The notes: generated by a model not told the origin, from the sequence alone. 48,960 bases of DNA from Rubrivivax sp. (GCA_030680415.1 JAUXVE010000047.1:1-48960); one strand, 5' to 3'. Positions 1-9,687 are shown, counted from the stretch's first letter. Program-made: numbers and translations.

Positions 1-129
1 ATAATGGAAGTAATATCTGCTGCTGATCATGTTAATTGGAAAATCCCGGAACTGGTATTGATTAGAGTGGCTTCCGGGACCTTCGCACTACTTTTTGATG
101 GCGAGCCGAGTGGTAGCTGAGCTTGGGGG
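1..129. other. AT-richer segment abutting a truncated gene
   Basis: This stretch is visibly richer in A and T than the rest of the window. It contains no convincing gene on either strand. It begins exactly where the rhodanese-like reading frame on the minus strand stops prematurely, so it may be inserted DNA or the far side of a deletion. I could not recognise an insertion sequence end in it. Confidence 0.4.
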
Positions 130-435
130 CTAATCAGCAAGAAGCTTGAACTTCGCGTCGTAGATGCTGTAGGCGGTGGGTATGTGTCCATCGTCGTAAT
201 TCCTCGACGGCCGGGCATCGATGACAAATACTTTTCCGGACTTGTCGAGAAGATCCGGCAGCTTCGCCAGGACATAGTCAGTGCCGACGGCCTCGACCCC
301 CATGTCTGCAGCGGCTTTCAAAATCACTTCCGCCGGCGGCAGGGCGATACTGGGTTCACTTTGCGCGTAGGCAACCCCATTTCCGAGCACCATGGCCAAG
401 ACTGCCGGCAGCAACAAGAACTTGACGTGTTTCAT
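130..435 (-). pseudogene. Truncated periplasmic rhodanese-like protein
   Basis: The 101-residue product starts at an ATG preceded by a strong GAGGAAGG ribosome binding site. It opens with a signal peptide (MKHVKFLLLPAVLAMVLG, then GVAYAQ). The N-terminal half of a rhodanese fold follows, with the typical VIDARPSRNYDDGHIPTA segment at about residues 72-89. The frame then ends after KFKLLAD. A rhodanese domain needs roughly 50 more residues, including the catalytic CxxG-type loop, so the product cannot be a working sulfurtransferase. The break coincides with the start of the AT-richer sequence at positions 1-129. I infer a remnant of a secreted rhodanese cut by an insertion or deletion. A short functional peptide is less likely. 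Confidence 0.7.
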
Positions 436-796
436 AGGACCTTCCTCAGGTTGACGTGGAAAAACTTGACGAGGCATTTGATTGACGGGCAGCATCAACT
501 GCCTTGCTTGGCCAGGCAGGCGAACAGGACCACCCGCGCTGCGCTAGACAGGCCGTAGCGTCAGCGCAAGTCTTCGCCGCGGCGGGCGCGACGCAGAAGT
601 GACCTATCCGCATCAGGGCCCTTGCAGGGGCAGCTCATCACCGCAGCCACGCCCAAGCAAACCCGGCAAAAACTGCAGGGCCAGTTCAAGCGTGCGCTTC
701 GAAAGAAGCAAGTCCGTCATCTGGGGCATCTCCGCAGTTGAAGACGAAGACCCCCGCGAATGGATGCAGACTTTTTTTCGGCGCCCCTGCGCTGGC
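436..796. other. Intergenic, no supported gene
   Basis: No reading frame here has a convincing start, ribosome binding site or recognisable protein. The part next to position 436 must hold the promoter of the truncated rhodanese gene. The rest lies downstream of the TlpA-like gene. Confidence 0.5.
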
Positions 797-1336
797 TCAA
801 AGAAAGCCGGCGATCTGCTCCACGTCTTCGGGGAAGAGTTGCCCGGCTTCGCCCATCAGCACGCGGCCGTCACGGCCACGCACCACGGTGACCGGCAGGC
901 CCTTGGGCTTGGGCAGGGTGCGGGCGATGGCCGGCGTGACCAGGCCCGACGGGAAGGTGTAGCCGCGCTTGGCCAGGTAGCCGGTGGCGTCTTCGGCCCT
1001 GCGGTCGATCGACAGGCCGAGGAAACGCAGGCCGCGGCCACGGTGGGCGAGCCAGAGCTTTTCCATCAGCGGGCTTTGCAGGGCGCAGAAGGGGCACCAG
1101 CTGGCCCACCAGTACAGCACCAGCACATGGCCGTCGGCGTCGGCCTGGGTGACGGTGCGGCCGTCGAAGAGCTTGACGTTGGGCAGGTCCAGCCGCGTGC
1201 CCGGGGTCGGCGGCGGGCCGCCTTTGTCGCCGCCCGGCGGGGTGGCTTGCTGGGCCCACGCCGGCGCGCTCACCCCCGCTGCCAGCAGGCCGGTCACACA
1301 GGCGCTGCGCGCCAGCATCTTGCGTCGAGTCTGCAT
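797..1336 (-). CDS. TlpA-family thiol:disulfide oxidoreductase, exported
   Basis: The 179-residue product starts with MQTRRKMLAR and a hydrophobic stretch ending in APAWA. This is an export signal; the twin arginine followed by KML is compatible with the Tat route. The mature part is a thioredoxin fold with the redox motif WASWCPFC (Cys81 and Cys84) and the cis-proline region KGLPVTVV near residue 145. Such proteins reduce or exchange disulfides in the periplasm. The start was chosen because it leads directly into the signal peptide. The gene lies downstream of an ECF sigma factor on the same strand, with an 80-bp gap. The two may work together in a thiol or metalloid stress response, but this is inferred from position only. 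Confidence 0.8.
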   Translation of the reverse strand: MQTRRKMLARSACVTGLLAAGVSAPAWAQQATPPGGDKGGPPPTPGTRLDLPNVKLFDGRTVTQADADGHVLVLYWWASWCPFCALQSPLMEKLWLAHRGRGLRFLGLSIDRRAEDATGYLAKRGYTFPSGLVTPAIARTLPKPKGLPVTVVRGRDGRVLMGEAGQLFPEDVEQIAGFL

Positions 1337-1416
1337 TTCGGGACTCCATGCGTGGGCGTCTTGCGGCGGGCCTGTCAGATCCCGACCGAGGTCGGCTGCT
1401 GCGCTGTGCGAGCGGG

Positions 1417-2034
1417 TCATGGCGCGGCGCGGGCGGCATGGCCGCAAACGCTGCCGTCGGGTTCGAACCGTACCTGGCACACCCGCGTCAGCCGGTCGCG
1501 CAGGCGCTGGCGCGCGCGCAGCAAGCGCGACTTGGCGGCCGGCAGGCTCAACCCATTTGCCCGGGCATAGGCGCGCTGGGTCTGGCCCTCGAGATCGCAG
1601 GCGCGCACGATCGCAGCGTCCTCGGGCGGCAGTTCGCCGAGCGTGCGCAGCACGCATTCGGCCAGCGCGTCGATGGGCGCCATCGGTTCCGCGTTCAGCG
1701 GCGTGCGCGCCACCAGTTCGTCGGTCAGCGGCTCATGGTCGTGCGCTGTGCGCAGGCGGTCGACCACCGCGTTGCGCGCCACCTGGAACAGCCACGCGCG
1801 CGGGTTGTCCAGCGCGCAGAAGCCCTGGCCCTGGCGCATGGCCTTGACGAATACGTCCTGCAGCACGTCGTCGGCGACGCCGGGGTCGGTCATGCGGTGC
1901 CGCAGGTAGCCCCGCAGTTCACCTTCGTGCGCCTTCCAGGCGGCGCAGACGCAGGCGAAGGCGCCCGTCGGGTCGGTGCCGGGCGCGCCCGCGGCCAGGG
2001 ACGTGGAACGACCGGTGACGGAATCAGCGTCCAC
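1417..2034 (-). CDS. ECF-type RNA polymerase sigma factor (SigZ-like)
   Basis: The product has region 2 of a group 4 sigma factor (MTDPGVADDVLQDVFVKAMR, then ALDNPRAWLFQVARNAVVDRLR). It also has region 4, with the helix-turn-helix around QTQRAYARANGLSLPAAKSR. It would direct RNA polymerase to a small regulon. I placed the start at a GTG at 2034, inside the end of arsM; the frame has no strong ribosome binding site, so the start is uncertain and translation may be coupled to arsM. The C-terminus carries two cysteines separated by ten residues (VCQVRFEPDGSVC), outside the DNA-binding part. No anti-sigma factor is visible nearby. The next gene downstream is a TlpA-like thioredoxin. Confidence 0.8.
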   Translation of the reverse strand: MDADSVTGRSTSLAAGAPGTDPTGAFACVCAAWKAHEGELRGYLRHRMTDPGVADDVLQDVFVKAMRQGQGFCALDNPRAWLFQVARNAVVDRLRTAHDHEPLTDELVARTPLNAEPMAPIDALAECVLRTLGELPPEDAAIVRACDLEGQTQRAYARANGLSLPAAKSRLLRARQRLRDRLTRVCQVRFEPDGSVCGHAARAAP

Positions 2035-2983
2035 AGCAGGCGCTCGGTCCACAGCAGGACGCAGCAGCGGTCGCCGGCTCGTCGGCGGATGCGGCTGCGG
2101 CGCTCGCCATACCCGCCGCCGCTGCGCTCGCCAACCCCGCGAGTGCGCCAGCCGGCTTGGTCGCCCGGATGAAGCCGCTCGCAAACTTGCCGTCGACCTG
2201 CGCGGCAAGTTGCTGCAGATCGGCGTTCTGCGCAGCGAGGAATTCGCGCGCGTCGTCGACGTTGTACACACGCGTGATCTCGATGCCGGCATCGGTGAAG
2301 CCGGCGCGCGCGAGCTTGTCGAGGTATTCGCGGTCCCCCAGCGCACCGGCGACGCAACCGATCCACAGCTCCATGTTGCGTCGGATCGCCGGTGGCACCT
2401 CGCCTCTCACGACCACGTCCGAGACCGCGAAGCGGCCGCCGGGCTTGAGCACGCGCAAGGCCTCGGCCAGCACGCGGTCCTTGTCGGCCGCGAGGTTGAT
2501 GACGCAGTTGGAGATGATCACGTCCACCGAATTGGCAGGCAGCGGGATGTGCTCGATCTCGCCCTTCAGGAAGTGCACGTTGGCCAGGCCGCTCTGGCGC
2601 TTGTTCTCCTGGGCCAGCGCCAGCATCTCGTCGGTCATGTCCAGGCCGTAGGCAGTGCCGGTCGGGCCGACGCGGCGGGCCGACAGCAGCACGTCGATGC
2701 CGCCGCCGGAACCGAGGTCGAGCACGGTCTCGCCCGGCTTCAGCTCGGCCAGCGCGGTGGGGTTGCCGCAGCCCAGCGAAGCGAGCATGGCGGTCTCGGG
2801 CACGGCGCCGGCCTGGGCGGGGTCGTACAGGTTGGACGTGATGGGATCGCAGCCACCGAGCGCGCTCGAAGCGCCCGTGGTGCCGCCGCCGCAGCAACTG
2901 CCGCTGGTGCCCTGGCCGACACGCTGGGCGGCCTCGCCGTACTTCTGGCGCACGATCTCTTTGACGGAAGTGTCGGTGAACAT
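2024..2983 (-). CDS. arsM: Arsenite S-adenosylmethionine methyltransferase
   Basis: This enzyme transfers methyl groups from S-adenosylmethionine to trivalent arsenic. The 319-residue protein shows the SAM-binding motif VLDLGSGGGIDV (about residues 87-98). The arsenic-binding cysteines are Cys160 (SNCVINL) and Cys210 (WIGCVAGAL), with further N-terminal cysteines in SGSCCGG and GGCDP. The C-terminus is Ala-rich and ends with paired cysteines (CCGPSACCG), a common ArsM tail thought to bind metalloid. The chosen ATG has GGAG six bases upstream; an ATG 12 bases earlier is possible. It is the last ars gene of the operon, starting 20 bases after the arsA stop. Its end overlaps the proposed sigma factor start. 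Confidence 0.93.
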   Translation of the reverse strand: MFTDTSVKEIVRQKYGEAAQRVGQGTSGSCCGGGTTGASSALGGCDPITSNLYDPAQAGAVPETAMLASLGCGNPTALAELKPGETVLDLGSGGGIDVLLSARRVGPTGTAYGLDMTDEMLALAQENKRQSGLANVHFLKGEIEHIPLPANSVDVIISNCVINLAADKDRVLAEALRVLKPGGRFAVSDVVVRGEVPPAIRRNMELWIGCVAGALGDREYLDKLARAGFTDAGIEITRVYNVDDAREFLAAQNADLQQLAAQVDGKFASGFIRATKPAGALAGLASAAAAGMASAAAASADEPATAAASCCGPSACCGR

Positions 2984-3003
2984 GAGGGTCTCCATGGGTG
3001 GGT

Positions 3004-4785
3004 TCAAGCGCCCGCGACGGGCTCGGATTGGGTTGCACCGGCAAGTTCGAGCAATCGCTCGGCGCCGACCGGTTCGGTGCCGAGCAGCGGCACCACGGCA
3101 ACGCGCCGGGCATGCTGCTGCACGACGGCATCGATCTCGGCCCGTTCGTTGGCCGCGCGCTGGCGCAGCAGCGCCGATCGCGGCGCGGCCGCGGCCAGGC
3201 TCTGGTTGACGATCCAGGCCCAGGGCTCGATGCCGGCGCGCCGCAGGTCGGCCTGCAGGTTGGCGGCCTCGAGCACCGGCGTGGTCTCGGCCAGCGTCAC
3301 CAGCAACACCTTGGTCTGCTGCGGGTCCTGCAGCTGCATCATCGGCGTCGTGAAATGCATGCCCTTGCCGCCCATCTGGCGCTGGACCTCGCGGTCGTAG
3401 GCCCCTGTGGCGTCGAGCAGCAACAGGGTGTGGCCGGTGGGCGCGGTGTCCATGACGACGAATTTGCGGCCGGCCTCGCGGATGATGCGCGAGAAGGCCT
3501 GGAAGACGGCGATCTCTTCGGTGCAGGGTGAGCGCAGGTCTTCTTCCAGCAGCGCGCGCCCGGCGGCGTCGAGCTTGGCGCCCTTGGTTTCGAGCACATG
3601 CTGGCGGTAACGCTCGGTCTCCACATGCGGGTCGATGTGGCTGAGCTGCAGGTTGTCGAGTGCCCCGCTGAGCGCCTCGCTCAGGTGGGCGGCCGGGTCG
3701 GAAGTGGTCAGGTGCACCGGCAGGCCGCGGTTGGCCAAGACCACGGCCACGGCGGCGGCCAGCGTGGTCTTGCCGACGCCGCCCTTGCCCATCAGCATGA
3801 CCAGGCCGTGGCCGTCGGCCGCAATCTCGTCGACCAACGACGACAGCGGCGGTGCGTTGACGACGGTCGGCATTCCGGGTCGGGCCGCCGCGGTGTTCTC
3901 CGATGCATCCAGCAACCGGCGCAGCGCCTCCAATCCCACCAGGTTGAAGTCCTTGAGCGGCACCTGGTCGGTCGGCAAGGAGCGCAGCACGTCGGGCAGC
4001 GCCGCCAGCGCGGCCTGCTCACGCTCAACGATCGCCGCGGCCAGCGGGTCCTGCGCTGCCTCGCTGCGCGGCAACACGCCATTGATCACCAGATGCTGCC
4101 GCTTCAGGCCGATGGCGGCGAGTTCGCCGTGTGTGCGTGCCACCTCGCGCAAGGTGGACTGCTGCGCGCGCGCCACCAGCACCAGGCGCGTGCGCAGCGG
4201 ATCGGACAGGGCGTCCGCGGCCGCCTTGTACTGCGCGCGCTGCTTTTCCAGGCCAGCCAGCGGGCCCAGGCAAGACGCGTCGCCCTTGCCGGCTTCCAGG
4301 AAGCCGCTCCAGGCGCCGGGCAGTTGCAGCAGCCGGATGGTGTGGCCGGTGGGCGCGGTGTCGAAAACGACGTGCTCGTACTCGGCCAGCAGCGCTGGGT
4401 CGGTGAGCAGTTCGGTGAATTCGTCGAAGGCGGCGATCTCGGTCGTGCAGGCGCCCGAGAGTTGCTCTTCGATGCTCTTGACCACACCGTCGGGCAGCAC
4501 ACCACGCACCGGGTCGACGATGCGGTCGCGGTACGCCGCCGCCGCGGCCTGCGGGTCGATCTCCAATGCCGCCAGCCGTGCCACCGCGGGGATCGCGACG
4601 ATACGGTTGCCGATGGTCACGCCGAAGACCTGCCCGACGTTGGACGCCGGGTCGGTGCTGACCAGCAGCACGCGTTGCCCGGCTTCGGCGAGCTGGATCG
4701 CGCTGGCACAGGCGATCGAGGTCTTGCCGACGCCGCCCTTGCCGGTGAAGAACAGAAAGCGCGGCGGCTGCTCCAGGAACTTCAT
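3004..4785 (-). CDS. arsA: Arsenite-transporting ATPase ArsA
   Basis: ArsA is the soluble ATPase that energises arsenite efflux and receives As(III) from ArsD. The 593 residues match the usual two-half length. Each half has a P-loop of the GKGGVGKT type (residues 15-22 and about 333-340) and the signature DTAPTGHT (near 143 and 445). Cysteines lie near 110 (SGACTTEIA), 170 (DASCLGP) and 420 (RSPCTEEIA), where the enterobacterial protein has its metalloid-binding Cys113, 172 and 422. The ATG at 4785 follows a GGGAG ribosome binding site. The gene sits 26 bases after arsD. The partner here is an Acr3-type carrier rather than ArsB; ArsDA-Acr3 clusters are known. Confidence 0.95.
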   Translation of the reverse strand: MKFLEQPPRFLFFTGKGGVGKTSIACASAIQLAEAGQRVLLVSTDPASNVGQVFGVTIGNRIVAIPAVARLAALEIDPQAAAAAYRDRIVDPVRGVLPDGVVKSIEEQLSGACTTEIAAFDEFTELLTDPALLAEYEHVVFDTAPTGHTIRLLQLPGAWSGFLEAGKGDASCLGPLAGLEKQRAQYKAAADALSDPLRTRLVLVARAQQSTLREVARTHGELAAIGLKRQHLVINGVLPRSEAAQDPLAAAIVEREQAALAALPDVLRSLPTDQVPLKDFNLVGLEALRRLLDASENTAAARPGMPTVVNAPPLSSLVDEIAADGHGLVMLMGKGGVGKTTLAAAVAVVLANRGLPVHLTTSDPAAHLSEALSGALDNLQLSHIDPHVETERYRQHVLETKGAKLDAAGRALLEEDLRSPCTEEIAVFQAFSRIIREAGRKFVVMDTAPTGHTLLLLDATGAYDREVQRQMGGKGMHFTTPMMQLQDPQQTKVLLVTLAETTPVLEAANLQADLRRAGIEPWAWIVNQSLAAAAPRSALLRQRAANERAEIDAVVQQHARRVAVVPLLGTEPVGAERLLELAGATQSEPVAGA

Positions 4786-4811
4786 CTGCTCCCGCGCAGG
4801 CGTCTTGCCGC

Positions 4812-5498
4812 TCAGCAGCACTTCGGTGCTCCCTTGTCGGTGGTCATCGCGGTGGCGGCGGGTGGGTTGCAGCAAGGGCTCACTGGAGAGGCGGACACCG
4901 CAATGGCGGCCAAGCTGGCGCTGGCCGGCACCGCCGCCGGGCCCACCTTCTCGCCAGCCGACGCAGCCGGCTCGAGCAGACGCTGCGCAAGGTCCCGCAT
5001 GGCGCTGGCCGGTGCGTTCTTGACCTTCTGGGCCAGATCGACCGCGCGGCGCATATCGGCGGCGCTGACGCCGAGCTTCTTCGCCTCGGCGTAGTGGAAC
5101 TTCAGGCAGGGCTCGCAGTTGGCCGCGATGGCGGCTCCGATGGCTACCAGCTCGGCCACCTGGGCGCTGAAGATCGAGGGCGCGTCTGCCGCATCCGTCG
5201 AGCCCAGCCAATGCGCCAGTTCATCGCGCGTCGGGTAGCGGCCCGAAAGGACGATCTGCCCGTCGCGCACGATCAGTGGCAGCGCGGTCTCGCCGCTGCG
5301 TTCCAGCGCGCCCTTGACCACTGCACTCTCGGCAAAGACCATCGGTTGCTGCGCCAGATTGAAGCGCTCGATCTTCGCGCCCCGACTCTGGGCCCAATCG
5401 ACGTCTGCAGAGAAACTGACCAGCGCCTGGTCCACCTCGACGCCGCAGACACCGGTACTGCAGCAAAGTGCGGGATCGAATACCTGAATCGTCGTCAT
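4812..5498 (-). CDS. arsD: ArsD metallochaperone fused to AhpD-like domain
   Basis: Residues 1-100 are ArsD, which hands As(III) to ArsA. The start MTTIQVFDPALCCSTGVC carries the essential Cys12, Cys13 and Cys18. Residues about 110-175 are a carboxymuconolactone decarboxylase/AhpD-type helical domain. It has Glu116, eleven residues, the CxxC pair Cys128/Cys131, three residues, then His135, which is the catalytic spacing of AhpD alkylhydroperoxidase. The last 50 residues are low complexity with two vicinal pairs, Cys209-Cys210 and Cys227-Cys228. At 228 residues it is nearly twice the usual ArsD length of about 120. GGAG lies seven bases before the ATG. The gene sits between arsC and arsA, as expected for ArsD. 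The redox domain could recycle oxidised arsenic-binding thiols; that role is an inference. Confidence 0.9.
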   Translation of the reverse strand: MTTIQVFDPALCCSTGVCGVEVDQALVSFSADVDWAQSRGAKIERFNLAQQPMVFAESAVVKGALERSGETALPLIVRDGQIVLSGRYPTRDELAHWLGSTDAADAPSIFSAQVAELVAIGAAIAANCEPCLKFHYAEAKKLGVSAADMRRAVDLAQKVKNAPASAMRDLAQRLLEPAASAGEKVGPAAVPASASLAAIAVSASPVSPCCNPPAATAMTTDKGAPKCC

Positions 5499-5575
5499 GC
5501 CGGAGCTCCATCGATGTTCAAGAGAAGGACCAAGACCACCGCGATGACAGGCTTGGGCTGGGCGTGCCTGCTGAA

Positions 5576-6082
5576 TCAGCTGTGGCCGATGCCGACCAAG
5601 GCTGCATGCAGTGCCGTGCGGTCCATCGCCTCCAGCGGCAGCGCCAGCAGCTGCAGCACGCGGTAGCCGATGGCCAGTCTTGTCAGCTCGAAGGCACGCC
5701 GCTTGCCGGCGTCGCCGCCCTCGGCGTTGGACGGATCGGGGTAGCCCCAGTGCACCTTCACCGGCTGACCGCCCGTTCCGCCGAAGAACACCGGGCAGGT
5801 TTCGGCGGCAGCGCTGTCGCACACCGTGATCACGATGGACAGCGGCGGCGCGCCATCGCGGCTGAATTCGTCCCAGCTCTTGCTGCGGCAGGTGCTGGTG
5901 TCGATGCCGGCGTTGTTCAGCGCCTCGATCGCGAACGGGTTGATGCGGCCGCTGGGCGCGCTGCCGGCGCTGTGGGCTTGCACGTCACGGCCGAGCTTCG
6001 TGGCCCAGTGGTTGAGCATGCCCTCGGCCAGCACGCTGCGGGCCGAGTTGTGGGTGCACAGGATCAGGACATGGACGGTCAT
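5576..6082 (-). CDS. arsC: Arsenate reductase, LMW phosphatase type
   Basis: This enzyme reduces arsenate to arsenite for export. The 168-residue protein starts MTVHVLILCTHNSARS. That is the phosphatase-like active-site loop with nucleophile Cys9 and Arg15. A second redox pair follows in ITVCDSAAAETCPVF (about Cys89 and Cys96), as in thioredoxin-linked ArsC. The C-terminal region contains the WGYPDPS segment with the general acid Asp. It lies 13 bases after arsR in the same operon and 77 bases before arsD. Confidence 0.93.
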   Translation of the reverse strand: MTVHVLILCTHNSARSVLAEGMLNHWATKLGRDVQAHSAGSAPSGRINPFAIEALNNAGIDTSTCRSKSWDEFSRDGAPPLSIVITVCDSAAAETCPVFFGGTGGQPVKVHWGYPDPSNAEGGDAGKRRAFELTRLAIGYRVLQLLALPLEAMDRTALHAALVGIGHS

Positions 6083-6095
6083 GGCGGGCGGGGTT

Positions 6096-6425
6096 TCAGC
6101 AGGTCGAGCAGTCGGGGGCGGCAGTGCTGTCGCAGGCCATGCCGTGGCAGCAGTGCGCGGTGAGATAGGCCAGCAGCTCGTTCATCTGCTCGAACGACGG
6201 CCGGTAGATCAGGTTGCGGCCGTCGCGCTGCTGCGTCACCAGGCCGGCGTGCATCAGTTCCTTGAGGTGGAACGACAGTGTCGACGCCGGCACATCCAGC
6301 GTGGCCGCCAGTGCACCCGGCGTCATGCCTTCGGGCCCGGCGCCGACCAGGGCACGAAAGACGCGCAGCCGCATGCCCTGGGCCAGGGCGGCGAGCGATG
6401 CGACAGCGGATCTCTCGTCCATCAT
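6096..6425 (-). CDS. arsR: Arsenic-responsive repressor ArsR
   Basis: This winged helix-turn-helix protein of 109 residues releases DNA when it binds As(III). The recognition helix region is DVPASTLSFHLKELMHAGLV (about residues 44-63). The wing is QQRDGRNLIYRP. The inducer site is probably the C-terminal cysteine cluster HCCHGMACDS (Cys92, Cys93, Cys98). It resembles the C-terminal type of ArsR known from Acidithiobacillus and lacks the classical ELCVCDL site in the DNA-binding helix. The ATG pair follows a GAGGGA ribosome binding site. It is the second gene of the operon, seven bases after acr3, so the repressor controls its own synthesis. The likely operator is the inverted repeat at 7531-7562. 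Confidence 0.92.
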   Translation of the reverse strand: MMDERSAVASLAALAQGMRLRVFRALVGAGPEGMTPGALAATLDVPASTLSFHLKELMHAGLVTQQRDGRNLIYRPSFEQMNELLAYLTAHCCHGMACDSTAAPDCSTC

Positions 6426-6432
6426 TGGTCCC

Positions 6433-7497
6433 TCAACAGCGCGCCGGCAAGCTGACCGGTGCGAAATAGCGGCGCTTGAACGCGAGCGCGACGTGCACCA
6501 GCGCGATCATCACCGGCACCTCGACCAGCGGCCCGATGACCGCCGCAAAGGCGACGCCCGAGTTGATGCCGTACACCGCGATGGCCACCGCGATCGCCAG
6601 CTCGAAATTGTTGCTGGCCGCGGTGAACGACAGCGTGGCACTCTTCTCGTAGTTCGCACCGAAGCGTCGACTCATGAAGAACGAGAACAGGAACATGATG
6701 ATGAAGTACAGCAGCAGCGGGATCGCGATGCGCACGACGTCGAAGGGGATGTCGATGATCAGCTTGCCCTTCAGGCTGAACATCACGACGATGGTGAACA
6801 GCAGGGCGATGAGCGTGATGGGTCCGATCTTCGGCACGAAGCGCGTGTGGTACCACTCCTTGGTGACGAAGCGCAGCATGATCACGCGCGTCAGCACGCC
6901 GGCGATGCAGGGGATGCCCAGGTAGATGAAGACGCTTTCGGCGATCTGGCCGATGGAGATGTCGACCACCGACCCCGACAGCCCGAACAGCGGTGGCAGC
7001 ACCGTGATGAAGAACCAGGCATAGACGCTGAAGAACAGCACCTGGAAGATCGAATTGAAGGCCACCAGGCCGGCGGCGTATTCGGTGGAGCCCTTGGCGA
7101 TCTCGTTCCAGACGATGACCATCGCGATGCAGCGCGCCAGGCCGATCATGATCAGCCCGACCATGTACTCGGGCTTGTCGGGCAGGAAGATCACTGCCAG
7201 CGCGAACATCAGCACTGGGCCAACGATCCAGTTCTGCACCAGCGACAGCCACAGCACCTTGGTGTCGCGGAAGACGTCGGGCAGTTCCTCGTAGCGCACC
7301 TTGGCGAACGGCGGATACATCATGAGGATCAGGCCGAGCGCAATCGGGATGTTGGTGGTGCCGACGTTGAATCGGTTGATTAAGTCCTCGATGCCGGGCA
7401 CCAGATAACCCAGGCCGACGCCCAGAGCCATGGCGGCGAAGATCCAGACGGTCAGGTAGCGGTCCAGGAACGAGAGCTTCTTGGTCAAGGTGCTCAT
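6433..7497 (-). CDS. acr3: Acr3-type arsenite efflux carrier
   Basis: This is an inner-membrane carrier of the bile/arsenite/riboflavin transporter superfamily with about ten hydrophobic segments in 354 residues. Diagnostic segments are [19 protein letters not shown], with the conserved Cys of Acr3 proteins, and [17 protein letters not shown] followed by [10 protein letters not shown]. It expels As(III), and the arsA product downstream can energise export. It is the first gene of the ars operon. Its start lies 34 bases from a perfect inverted repeat that should be the ArsR operator. Confidence 0.94.
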   Translation of the reverse strand: MSTLTKKLSFLDRYLTVWIFAAMALGVGLGYLVPGIEDLINRFNVGTTNIPIALGLILMMYPPFAKVRYEELPDVFRDTKVLWLSLVQNWIVGPVLMFALAVIFLPDKPEYMVGLIMIGLARCIAMVIVWNEIAKGSTEYAAGLVAFNSIFQVLFFSVYAWFFITVLPPLFGLSGSVVDISIGQIAESVFIYLGIPCIAGVLTRVIMLRFVTKEWYHTRFVPKIGPITLIALLFTIVVMFSLKGKLIIDIPFDVVRIAIPLLLYFIIMFLFSFFMSRRFGANYEKSATLSFTAASNNFELAIAVAIAVYGINSGVAFAAVIGPLVEVPVMIALVHVALAFKRRYFAPVSLPARC

Positions 7498-7530
7498 GGC
7501 GGGCGAACGGTGAGAAGCCAGTCCGGTCCA

Positions 7531-7575
7531 TCAATTCGATGGTTCCATTCTGATCGAATTGACCGTAAGATGCAA
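7531..7575 (-). promoter_or_regulatory. ars operon promoter and ArsR operator
   Basis: A perfect 10-bp inverted repeat, TCAATTCGAT at 7531-7540 and ATCGAATTGA at 7553-7562, is separated by 12 bases. On the minus strand a possible -35 box TTGCAT (7570-7575) and -10 box CAGAAT (7547-7552) are spaced 17 bases apart, so the repeat overlaps the promoter. This is where a repressor such as ArsR would block transcription. The repeat is seen directly; the assignment to ArsR is by position. Confidence 0.7.
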
Positions 7576-7656
7576 TCCCTTTTCACAACCGGTCGCCGCC
7601 TGCGCTGGCGCCGACAGTCGCCGAAACGCTGCCAGCGCAGGCCCCTTCCTCGCAGA

Positions 7657-8790
<1,134 letters not shown>

Positions 8791-9687
8791 TCAGCCAGCG
8801 GGCCCGGGCGTTTCAGAGCCATACAGAACGCAGCCGGCGCCACCCTTCTTGGCGCGGTACATCGCGGTGTCGGCCATCTCGACCAGCTGGTCGCCTGCCG
8901 TGCCATCGGACGGATACAGGGCGATGCCGATGCTGGCCCCGACGAAACGTTCGACGCCGTCGATATCCATCGGCCGGGCGATCTCCTTGTGCAAGGCGGT
9001 GGCCACGCGCCAGACGTTGGCCAGGCCCTTCGGATTCATCAGCAGCACCAGAAATTCGTCGCCGCCGTTGCGGCAGACCGTGTCATCGTCGCGCGCGAAC
9101 CGCTGCAGACGCTCCGCTACCTCCTTCAGTACCCGGTCGCCCGTGGCGTGCCCGTGCTCGTCGTTGATGACCTTGAATCGATCGAGATCGAGGAACATCA
9201 CCGCCAGCGTCCACCGATTGCGCTCGGCCAGCGCAATGCCGTGGGCCAGGCGATCGTCGAACAGGCCACGGTTGGGCAGGCCGGTGGCGGCATCGTGCAT
9301 CGCCCGCAACGTGGCCTGCTTCTCTTCGGCCTGCGCGGTCGCCAGGGCCGTCTCGGTTTCGGCCAGCGCCGCCCGCGACCGGGTCAGCGCGATTTCGACC
9401 TCCTCGAGATCCTCGATGCCCTGCGCCAGGTGGTCGGTGACCTCGCTCAGATCGTCGGCACACTCCTGCACCTTGGCCTCGACGCGCTCACCCTTCTGCA
9501 GAGCCTCCCCGGCCGGCAGAGTGGTGGCTCCCTGCTCGATGCTCTTCTTCACGCTGTCGTTGGCAGCGCCCAGATCCTTGGCGCAGGCCTCGACCTTTTC
9601 CTTCACGTCATGGCTCTTCTCGAGCGCCGCGTTGAGGGCCACGGGTGCTTCGGCGCTGGCGCGGGAGCGCGGGTGGTCCGGTGTCAT
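8791..9687 (-). CDS. Diguanylate cyclase (GGDEF protein), cytosolic
   Basis: This enzyme makes cyclic di-GMP from two GTP. The C-terminal domain (about residues 125-290) has the active-site motif NGGDEF. The product-inhibition site RxxD (RDDD) lies five residues before it. The metal-binding aspartate is in FLDLDRFKVIND. The first 120 residues are charged and predicted coiled coil, without membrane segments or a recognised sensor domain. The start was placed at the ATG encoding MTPDHPRS (298 residues); longer versions would run through sequence of poor coding quality. The gene ends exactly where KatG homology begins, so the original 3' neighbour was replaced. Confidence 0.85.
   Translation of the reverse strand: MTPDHPRSRASAEAPVALNAALEKSHDVKEKVEACAKDLGAANDSVKKSIEQGATTLPAGEALQKGERVEAKVQECADDLSEVTDHLAQGIEDLEEVEIALTRSRAALAETETALATAQAEEKQATLRAMHDAATGLPNRGLFDDRLAHGIALAERNRWTLAVMFLDLDRFKVINDEHGHATGDRVLKEVAERLQRFARDDDTVCRNGGDEFLVLLMNPKGLANVWRVATALHKEIARPMDIDGVERFVGASIGIALYPSDGTAGDQLVEMADTAMYRAKKGGAGCVLYGSETPGPAG

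Noticed and set aside
599..1570. Long open frame on the plus strand opposite the TlpA-like and sigma genes
   Set aside because: It is a GC-rich antisense shadow. Its product is Arg/Gln/Gly-rich with no domain, while the minus strand encodes clear families.
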